Shown: positions 1 through 5,839 of the stretch, piece by piece
Position numbering within the stretch: position 1 is the first letter of the stretch
Layout of the letters: each line of letters starts with the position of its first letter
Source of the DNA: Planctomycetota bacterium
GTDB taxonomy: Bacteria > Planctomycetota > Planctomycetia > Pirellulales > Pirellulaceae
DNA length: 7,769 nucleotides
Reading direction: 5' to 3'
NCBI GenBank assembly: GCA_024277285.1
Contig: JAJRVM010000261.1
Coordinates: 1 to 7,769 of the forward strand
Position numbers and translations under genes: made by a program
The notes under the pieces: generated by a model
What the model was told of the DNA's origin: nothing
The model's database searches: none
The model's input: only the letters and a program-made list of their open reading frames with translations

Positions 1-14
1 AACGAAGCCCGAAG

Positions 15-230
15 ATCCAGACAGCCTGATTTCAACTCGCCTGGAAGTAACGCTCCCTGCTCCCCAATCCGACTCCGTGAAGATCCGTGTCCATCTGTGG
101 CCCTCCCACTGAATCCAGACAGCCTGATTTCAACTCGCCTGGAAGTAACGCTCCCTGCTCCCCAATCCGACTCCGTGAAGATCCGTGTCCATCTGTGGCC
201 CTCCCACTGAATCCAGACAGCCTGATTTCA
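15..230. repeat. 98-bp tandem repeat, two full copies plus a 20-bp partial third
   Basis: The sequence starting ATCCAGACAGCCTGATTTCA begins at 15, again at 113 and again at 211, so the period is exactly 98 bp. Copies 1 (15-112) and 2 (113-210) appear identical by eye; the third stops after 20 bases at 230. The 14 bases before position 15 do not match the end of a unit, so the left edge lies inside the window. Ninety-eight is not a multiple of three and the reading frames differ between copies, so this is not a repeated protein segment. The unit contains the stretch CCGTGTCCATCTGTGGC. I do not recognise a mobile element or known repeat family with certainty. Confidence 0.95.
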
Positions 231-702
231 GCTTCTTCGGTCCTTTGGCGGACAGTGACTTCGCAAGAGTGTCCATTGCTAGCAAGTGTGAGCTAGCTCT
301 GGCAGCCAGCAACTTGATTGCTGGCATCGCTATGACAGCTTGCCGCGATAGCTTCGCGCCACCCCATCACCGGCGTCGACATGCACCCCAACGACCCAAG
401 GCCCGCAAACCGCCATGACTAGACAGAAAAAACTTCTTTTCCTTCTTTTTCTTGACTTCAGCGAAGTGGACACACCGGCAGTTGTAAAACCGCAGCCTGC
501 CCAAAAACTATGCAGCCCAACCACTGCCATTCTTCACGGCACCACTGCCTACTTTCCAGGCATGCCATCGCAATTGCTGTAAGTGCAAGCGATGCAATGA
601 CATCGGTCATCGACTTGACTCGACTGAAAGGATTGAGCAACGACGCGGCCGTGTTGGCTGTGTGGAAACTTGAACAACTGTAGTCTCAGCGCGTGAAGAC
701 AC
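231..702. other. Intergenic stretch with small hairpins, no convincing gene
   Basis: No open frame here has a good start, a ribosome binding site and protein-like composition together. Visible structure: an imperfect stem at 249-273 (GGACA/TGTCC outer arms), two GCTAGC hexamers at 278-283 and 292-297, a perfect 8-bp stem with a 5-nt loop at 305-325 (GCCAGCAA/TTGCTGGC), and a 5-bp stem at 344-358 (CGCGA/TCGCG). None is followed by a T-run on either strand, so they are not classical terminators. A pyrimidine-rich tract lies around 431-455. A weak promoter-like pair upstream of the next gene (TTGGCT at 654, TGTAGT at 679, 19-bp spacer) is too poor to call. Confidence 0.5.
305..325. other. Perfect 8-bp stem, 5-nt loop hairpin
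   Basis: GCCAGCAA at 305-312 is the exact reverse complement of TTGCTGGC at 318-325, with loop CTTGA. There is no T-run on either side, so a Rho-independent terminator is unlikely. It is the strongest of three small stems between 249 and 358 and could belong to a structured RNA or a protein-binding site. Function is unknown. Confidence 0.5.
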
Positions 703-726
703 GTGTACGCAAAGGGAAGGAACCGA

Positions 727-1209
727 ATGAATCAATTACATTACACTCCCGTCCTGGCCGACCCCAAACAGGAAGCCTATCGAATCGCCTTGGCGCTCTA
801 CCAACAGAATCCGGACTGGGTCACGTTCTTTCGTGAGATCCTTGGCATCGGCGGAGTGGTACGTCGCCTTTTCCCCGAAGACAAAAACTTACTGGAATTT
901 GAAAACACGGTCGAACATGCTGAAATCCAGACAATGCTGGCGCAACTGCGACAGACGAGCAATCGCGGCAACCAACAGGAGCCAACGCGCGTCATCACCG
1001 TCCGCTTGCCGCAGAGCCTGCACGAGGCTTTGCAAGCTCAGGCCCACCTGCATCAAACAAGCATGAACAAACTATGCATTTCGAAACTGCTACAGGTAAT
1101 TGAAGACGAGTTCACTGGACAGACCCGTGACCGATTGGAAGAAATGAAGACGGCCGTTACTCAGCCCATGCCCGCACAGCCGGTTCAGCATCAGCCGCAG
1201 CAGCCCTAA
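727..1209 (+). CDS. Ribbon-helix-helix (HicB/Arc-like) DNA-binding protein, no toxin partner seen
   Basis: A 160-residue protein. Residues 88-121 form a ribbon-helix-helix signature: a short beta strand (TRVITVRLP), then two helices with the S/T-x-N-K-L pattern (TSMNKLCISKLL). This resembles the DNA-binding part of HicB antitoxins and Arc/MetJ-type repressors, which dimerise and bind operators through the strand. The N-terminal 75 residues (WVTFFREILG, hydrophobic and charged) match no family I can name, and the last 14 residues are rich in Pro and Gln. The ATG at 727 is preferred over the GTG at 703 because GGGAAGGA lies just upstream at suitable spacing. No HicA-like or other toxin gene is adjacent: the next gene is rnpB in the opposite direction. 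A transcriptional regulator or orphan antitoxin-like protein is the safest call; the target is unknown. Confidence 0.8.
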   Translation: MNQLHYTPVLADPKQEAYRIALALYQQNPDWVTFFREILGIGGVVRRLFPEDKNLLEFENTVEHAEIQTMLAQLRQTSNRGNQQEPTRVITVRLPQSLHEALQAQAHLHQTSMNKLCISKLLQVIEDEFTGQTRDRLEEMKTAVTQPMPAQPVQHQPQQP

Positions 1210-1243
1210 GCCCCAGGCGGCAGCAACCCTAAGCCGCTGGCGG
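1201..1243. repeat. Imperfect 23-bp-period direct repeat over the stop codon of the ribbon-helix-helix gene
   Basis: The 20 bases at 1201-1220 and at 1224-1243 match at 17 positions, both centred on CCCTAAGCC and ending in GGCGG. The TAA stop of the upstream gene (1207-1209) lies inside copy 1. Copy 2 contains CCGC-TG-GCGG, a short inverted repeat. It may be a dispersed REP-like intergenic element of this genome or a local duplication; the window alone cannot distinguish these. Confidence 0.6.
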
Positions 1244-1293
1244 ACGGGGCCAAGAAAAGGCAACGAGCAGGGCGAAGTCTCGCCACGAAAAAA

Positions 1294-1733
1294 GGGCACG
1301 CAGGAAATCGATAAGCCGGGTTCTGTGGCCGTCCCTTTCGGGTTCCCCCAAAACGGACGGTCGATGGCCATTTATCTAGGGCGCCGATTGCTCGGCGCCT
1401 CGAGCGGTCTACCCGAGTGCCCTTTGGCGGACCGGACAAGTCCGCTGCGATCCGCAAGCGAATCACATTCACTCTGCTTGACCTTGCTCCGGGTGGGGTT
1501 TGCCTAGCCAGCTGAGTCACCTCAACTGCTGGTGAGCTCTTACCTCACCGTTTCACCCTTACCGCGCGCGACCACCCCGAAGGGGGCCGCACGAGGCGGT
1601 TTGCTTTCTGCTGCACTTTCCCTGACCTTCCGGCCGGTCGGCGTTACCGACCACCCTGTCCTACGGAGCCCGGACTTTCCTCCCGCCCACGCACGCGGCG
1701 CGGGCCGGCGACCACCTGATCTCCTGCGTACCC
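1294..1733 (-). ncRNA. rnpB: RNase P RNA, bacterial type A (M1 RNA)
   Basis: This is the catalytic RNA of RNase P, which removes 5' leaders from pre-tRNAs. Read on the minus strand, the universally conserved blocks appear in order: GGAGGAAAGTCCGGGCTCC (from 1683), TAAGGGTGAAACGGTGAGG, CACCCGGAGCAAGGTCAA, CTAGATAAATGG, and ACAGAACCCGGCTTATCG near the 3' end. The ends are set by helix P1: GGGTACGCAGGA at the 5' end (1722-1733) pairs with TCCTGCGTGCCC at the 3' end (1294-1305), with one G-U pair. Six T residues follow at once (1288-1293), probably serving as termination signal with P1. A P18-like hairpin with 8 perfect pairs and a GCAA tetraloop lies at 1380-1399. At about 440 nt it is longer than the E. 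coli RNA (377 nt), partly because of an enlarged hairpin at 1329-1360. Confidence 0.97.
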
Positions 1734-1952
1734 TTACGTTTGCCTGTGTTAGACTACCACATACCGCCCCCGCATTCCCAGCCGTGCGGGCAACACCCAG
1801 ACCGCGCGTTCCCCACCCGCGCGAGCGAATCGCAAGTCGGGATCCCGTCAACGAACAGGCTGATAGACGCACGGCACTTTGAGCCAGCACGAACAGGTGA
1901 CCTCACTTGCCCTCGGCCAAATTGCTTGCCGCACCGCCGGAGCTGATCAACC

Positions 1953-3146
1953 ATGAAGTGGACCAAGTCGCTGGCTGGCCGCCTGAGTCGCTTTCGCGCT
2001 CCGACCCCAGAACAACTAGACACGCAGCGTGCCGCACTGGTTCGCCAAATCCCTGCCCCGACGTTTTGGTTGTTTGGCAAGACAGGCAGCGGCAAGAGCT
2101 CGGTCGTGCGATTACTGACCGGTGCGACCCACATCGAGATCGGCAAGGGGTTTCGGCCAACCACACAGCAAACGGCCCTATACAGTTTTCCCGACGCCGA
2201 CATGCCGATCATGCATTTCCTGGACACCCGCGGCCTGGGCGAGGCCAACTATCAAGCCGGCCAGGACATCGCCGAGCTGGAGCAGAGCGCCCATGCCGTG
2301 ATCGTAACGCAGCGATTGCTCGATTTCGCCACCGAGGTGGTAGTCGAACCACTCCGTGCGATCCGTAAAGCAACGCCTAAACGCCCGGTACTACTGGCAC
2401 TCACCTGCCTGCACGATGCCTACCCCCAGCAACAGCACCCCCCCTACCCTTTCACCGAGTCGTTACACCCCGAGGGTCTGGCGGAAACCGTTGCCCGAGC
2501 GCTGGCGGCACAACAGAGCACCTTTTCCGGCCTGATCGACGCCGTCGTCCCGATAGATATCACTCCCATCGACGAGGGCTTTGTGCCACCCGACTTTGGT
2601 GGTCCCCACTTTGTCGAGACACTGACGGGCATGCTACCCTCCACGTACCAATATGCACTGCATGGCATGGCCAAGCTACGCGAGGACCTGGAAGACCTGC
2701 ACGAACGCGCCGCGATGCCATACGTCCATAGCTCTGCAACGCTTGCCGCCACCGCCGCCCTCTCTCCTATCCCCTGGGTCGATTTGCCCGTCGTCGCCGC
2801 GATCCAGACACGCATGGTCTATGCGATCGCTCGAGTTTATCAACAGCAAGGTTCCGCAAAAAAACTCTTAGAAATGTTCGCCGCCGCCGGGATCGGTTTT
2901 GCCGCACGCCTGGGAGTGCGTGAATTACTGAAGCTGATCCCCTACGTCGGCACAATTGCGGGCGGCGTCCTGGGCGCCACCATGGCGTATTCCTACACCT
3001 ATGCGATTGGCCGCGCGAGTTGCTGGTATTACAGCCGCGTGAGGTCGGGGTACGAACCGACGAAGGCAGAGATCACGCAAGCATTCCAAGACCACTGGAT
3101 TGAGGGTAAAGAAATTTGGAAGTCCATCCGGCAAACCGACCGTTGA
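1953..3146 (+). CDS. GTPase with P-loop domain and DUF697/YcjF-like C-terminal region
   Basis: A 397-residue protein. Residues 38-155 are a TRAFAC-type GTPase domain: G1 is GKTGSGKSS (42-50), G2 is probably Thr70 or Thr71, and G3 is DTRG (91-94). The G4 position reads TCLHD (151-155), a departure from the usual [N/T]KxD, so guanine specificity is less certain than the fold. Residues 262-295 (ALSPIPWVDLPVVAAIQTRM) and the glycine-rich hydrophobic stretch around 330-352 resemble DUF697, the membrane-associated C-terminal region of YcjF-type proteins. The ATG at 1953 has GGAG ten bases upstream. The next gene begins inside the last 31 bases of this one, so the two are almost certainly one operon. 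It is probably a membrane-associated GTPase working with its neighbour; the cellular process is unknown. An ATPase role cannot be excluded given the odd G4. Confidence 0.85.
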   Translation: MKWTKSLAGRLSRFRAPTPEQLDTQRAALVRQIPAPTFWLFGKTGSGKSSVVRLLTGATHIEIGKGFRPTTQQTALYSFPDADMPIMHFLDTRGLGEANYQAGQDIAELEQSAHAVIVTQRLLDFATEVVVEPLRAIRKATPKRPVLLALTCLHDAYPQQQHPPYPFTESLHPEGLAETVARALAAQQSTFSGLIDAVVPIDITPIDEGFVPPDFGGPHFVETLTGMLPSTYQYALHGMAKLREDLEDLHERAAMPYVHSSATLAATAALSPIPWVDLPVVAAIQTRMVYAIARVYQQQGSAKKLLEMFAAAGIGFAARLGVRELLKLIPYVGTIAGGVLGATMAYSYTYAIGRASCWYYSRVRSGYEPTKAEITQAFQDHWIEGKEIWKSIRQTDR

Positions 3147-4786
3147 CCCCGCAGCGCGCACTACGAGCTTCCTTCCTGGCGTTGCTCCTGGCGCCGTTCG
3201 TCTTGGTGCTGCTCGCCACAGGGCTCGTCTTCCTGTGGGAAAACCCATGGCTCCTACGATGGCTCTGGATCCCCGTCCCCATCTGCTGGCTCATCGCGTT
3301 ATGGCTGTACCGGTTGGCCAAAAAACGTTATGGTCCGATCTGGCAGCCGAGTGTCAACATCCTCCCACACTGGACCGATCAAGACCGCCTGGCATGGCAG
3401 CAAGTCGTCGCTTATGCCGATGCGTCGCAACCGGAAACGATCGAGCGTTTTTTTCAACCGGATCTCTACCGGCAAACCGCGCAACAACTCGCACTCCAAT
3501 TGGCGACACATTACCACCCCAACGCAAAAGACGCGATCGACAACCTCACGATCCCAGAGATTCTGACGGCCGCTGAATTGGCCATATCGGATACGCGCCG
3601 CTTTGTGGAACAGAATATTCCTGGCAGCCACTTAATGACGGTTCGTTGGCTACGTCGTGCCCCTCAAGTCACCAACGCTTGGAGCCACATTCGACCGTTC
3701 TACTACGTTGCTGCGGCGTTCTGGCGACCATGGACCATCCTGTCACGCACCGCAGCGGACGGAGCGGTCGTCAATCCCGTCACGGACGAACTCAAGAAAG
3801 AAGGCATGGCGAGCCTCTACCGCGTCTTTGTACTGCAACTGGGAAAATACCTGATCGAATTGAATAGCCACCGGCTGAAGGTCGGGCCAGAGCGTTGGCG
3901 AACGCTGATGCAATCGGAGCTACCCAAGCTCGACACCTCGAGCGAAATCGCCGGAGCCACGGCGTCTGCAACGCCACCCAGGCCTGACGCTCCAACAGCC
4001 CAACAACACGAGGACCTTAGAGAGCTGCGTATCGTGCTAGTCGGGCAAGTGAAGGCCGGCAAGTCGAGCCTCGTCAATGCGTTGATCGGCCAACAAGAAG
4101 CCGCCGTCGACATTCTGCCGCTTACCTCAACCATCGAGCAATACACGCTTCACCCCAACGGAGTTGCCACACAACTGCGTTTACTCGACACCGTCGGGTA
4201 CGCCCACGAGGGCCTCAAGGCCGATCGCGTCAACGAAACCATGCGCGCCGCCTGCCAATCGGCCATGACCGTACTCGTCATGAACGCGTGCAATCCGGCT
4301 CGCGACCCGGACTGCGCGTTGCTTCGAACGATGGAAACGTGGTACCAAGAAAACCCCCAGCGTCGTCGCCCGCCCATCCTTGTCGTACTCACACACATCG
4401 ATCAACTCGCTCCCAGCCTCGAGTGGTCACCACCCTACGATGGCTGGATCCGCGCCAACTCCAAACGCGTCAAAGAACGCAATATCCATGCTGCCGTCGT
4501 CGCAGTTCGCGAGTTACTCGGCCAGCGCGTCGACGGCGTCGTACCGGCATGCACCGACATGGATCACAATCGAATCTACGGCATCGACCAGTGGATTGTC
4601 CCGGCAATCCTGAACCTGCTGCCCCAAGCCAAGGCCAAGCAACTGCTCGACGTGCTGTACGACCAGCGCGATCAAGGACGCGTCACGCTGTTGATGACTC
4701 AACTGTGGAATGCCGCCTCCACATTGGCCAAGTACCAGTTTTGCGGAAGTGACTGCGTGCTGCCAGAAGCCGAGAAAGACGCGTGA
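3116..4786 (+). CDS. Membrane-anchored GTPase with two N-terminal transmembrane helices
   Basis: A 556-residue protein. Two hydrophobic segments at about 20-41 and 45-66 predict a membrane hairpin, followed by a basic turn (RLAKKRYG). Residues 80-270 are a helical region I do not recognise. The GTPase domain starts near 303: G1 is GQVKAGKSS (310-318), G2 is Thr337 or Thr339, G3 is DTVG (358-361), and G4 is THID (426-429). This resembles Era/YfjP-type small GTPase domains. The start used is TTG at 3116, preceded by GAGGG nine bases upstream, inside the previous gene. A second TTG at 3143 overlaps the previous stop as TTGA and would also suit translational coupling; it would shorten the protein by nine residues and keep both membrane helices. 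The tight overlap with another GTPase gene suggests a paired or heteromeric membrane GTPase system. The substrate process is unknown. Confidence 0.85.
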   Translation: MEVHPANRPLTPQRALRASFLALLLAPFVLVLLATGLVFLWENPWLLRWLWIPVPICWLIALWLYRLAKKRYGPIWQPSVNILPHWTDQDRLAWQQVVAYADASQPETIERFFQPDLYRQTAQQLALQLATHYHPNAKDAIDNLTIPEILTAAELAISDTRRFVEQNIPGSHLMTVRWLRRAPQVTNAWSHIRPFYYVAAAFWRPWTILSRTAADGAVVNPVTDELKKEGMASLYRVFVLQLGKYLIELNSHRLKVGPERWRTLMQSELPKLDTSSEIAGATASATPPRPDAPTAQQHEDLRELRIVLVGQVKAGKSSLVNALIGQQEAAVDILPLTSTIEQYTLHPNGVATQLRLLDTVGYAHEGLKADRVNETMRAACQSAMTVLVMNACNPARDPDCALLRTMETWYQENPQRRRPPILVVLTHIDQLAPSLEWSPPYDGWIRANSKRVKERNIHAAVVAVRELLGQRVDGVVPACTDMDHNRIYGIDQWIVPAILNLLPQAKAKQLLDVLYDQRDQGRVTLLMTQLWNAASTLAKYQFCGSDCVLPEAEKDA

Positions 4787-4811
4787 TTCTCGACACGGTT
4801 AGAATGCACCA

Positions 4812-4941
4812 ATGGACTTAACTCCCGGGGCAGCAGGGTGGCCAATATCACCGCAAGACACGCCTTCGCTTCGGCGTTGCGCAAAGCAGTGGTAAGCCGC
4901 ATCCATTCGATTCACGCAAATACGGTCGAGCCTGGAAACGA
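4812..4941 (+). pseudogene. Likely missing N-terminal coding part of the HDAC11-like gene, with a frame change
   Basis: Starting at ATG 4812, the first frame gives MDLTPGAAGWPISPQ before running into a stop at about 4893. The frame one base further along is open from 4822 and encodes YHRKTRLRFGV and then HPFDSRKYGRAWK, which joins the deacetylase without interruption. Removing one base between roughly 4821 and 4865 would link ATG 4812 to the downstream frame and give a protein of 341 residues, close to human HDAC11 at 347. A GGGG run at 4827-4830 is one possible slippage site. No clear Shine-Dalgarno precedes 4812. Alternatives are a nonstandard start codon or a real truncation beginning at 4942. 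Confidence 0.5.
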
Positions 4942-5838
4942 TTGCGCCGTCATTTTGGACGATCGCTCGATCTAATGTGGGTGCGTCCGTCGCGCGGTGC
5001 GAATCGAGACGACTTGGCGCTAGTTCACTCGCCCGACTATTTGAAACAGCTTCGTGACTCGTTATATGTCGCTCGAGCGTTAGAATTGCCTCTCGTACGG
5101 CACGTTCCCAACTGGTTAGTCGACCGGCACATACTGCGTCCCATGCGTTGGGCAACGATGGGAACGATGCTCGCTGCGCGCCAGTCTCTCCAGCATGGAT
5201 TGACGGTAAACCTCAGCGGCGGCTACCACCATGCCAAACCGACTCGCGGAGAAGGATTCTCGATCTATGCGGATGTCGCGATCGCCGTCGCCACGTTACG
5301 CATGGAAGGACTGCTCGGCCAAGACTCACGTGTTGCTTACGTAGACGTAGACGCTCATCAGGGGAACGGCATATGCCACGCCTTTGTCGATGACGCTACC
5401 GTTTTTATTTTCGACATCTACAACAAGACGATCTTCCCGGCCTACGACAGCGAGGCTCGAAAACGCATCGACTGCGGCATTGGGATTACCGGCACGTGCC
5501 GCGACTCGGAATATTTGCGTGCTCTCCAGGACCAACTGCCAGGATTCCTCGACTCCATTACCCGTAACACGCCCGTCGCCATTGCGTTCTACAATGCCGG
5601 CACCGACGTCTTTGCCGGTGACCCCTTGGGCGGTCTGAGTATTTCCGCCAGTGCCATCTTGCAACGTGACCTGTTCGTTGTTGGCGAGCTTCGCCGACGT
5701 GGCATCCCGACAGCAATGGTCTTGAGTGGCGGCTACACGAAACAGAGCTACGAACTGGTGGCGAACTCCGTGATTGCGCTGTTGGAAATGGAAATGGAGA
5801 ATGATACGAAAGCGTCGCCGGGACCCTCGGCCTACTAA
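4942..5838 (+). CDS. Class IV histone deacetylase family protein (HDAC11-like), 5' end probably disrupted
   Basis: A zinc-dependent lysine deacylase of the arginase/deacetylase fold. From the TTG at 4942 the protein has 298 residues with all catalytic features: the His pair in GGYHHA (96-97), zinc ligands Asp137 and His139 in DVDAHQGNG, zinc ligand Asp222 in YNAGTDVFAGD, and the active-site Tyr265 in SGGY. VPNWLVDRHILRPMR and GGLSIS resemble human HDAC11, so class IV is favoured over AcuC-type class I/II enzymes. Homology continues upstream in the same frame: HPFDSRKYGRAWKRLRRHFG is encoded from 4900, and RLRFGV before that, yet there is no ATG, GTG or TTG until 4942 and a TAA lies at 4819. 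The ATG at 4812 in another frame encodes GWPISP, like the HDAC11 N-terminus, so a one-base frameshift in the genome or assembly is likely. Possible substrates are acetyl- or acyl-lysines; none is indicated here. Confidence 0.88.
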   Translation: MRRHFGRSLDLMWVRPSRGANRDDLALVHSPDYLKQLRDSLYVARALELPLVRHVPNWLVDRHILRPMRWATMGTMLAARQSLQHGLTVNLSGGYHHAKPTRGEGFSIYADVAIAVATLRMEGLLGQDSRVAYVDVDAHQGNGICHAFVDDATVFIFDIYNKTIFPAYDSEARKRIDCGIGITGTCRDSEYLRALQDQLPGFLDSITRNTPVAIAFYNAGTDVFAGDPLGGLSISASAILQRDLFVVGELRRRGIPTAMVLSGGYTKQSYELVANSVIALLEMEMENDTKASPGPSAY

Positions 5839-5839
5839 C

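Noticed and set aside
15..230. CRISPR array
   Set aside because: The units are contiguous 98-bp copies with no spacers and no cas genes nearby.
305..325. Rho-independent terminator
   Set aside because: The stem is perfect but no T-run follows on either strand and no gene ends nearby.
87..418. Overlapping frames in and after the tandem repeat
   Set aside because: They are repeated out of phase by the 98-bp period and have no ribosome binding site or protein-like composition.
241..1438. Shared CCTTTGGCGGAC at 241-253 and 1423-1434
   Set aside because: A 12-bp match, one copy inside rnpB, is best treated as chance; the flanks differ.
1532..1890. Long open frames of 116 codons on both strands
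   Set aside because: They lie largely within the RNase P RNA gene, whose conserved blocks explain the sequence; the translations are Pro/Arg-rich GC artefacts.
1754..2248. 164-codon minus-strand frame opposite the first GTPase
   Set aside because: It is antisense to the conserved P-loop region of a clear GTPase gene and shows no recognisable domain or start signal.
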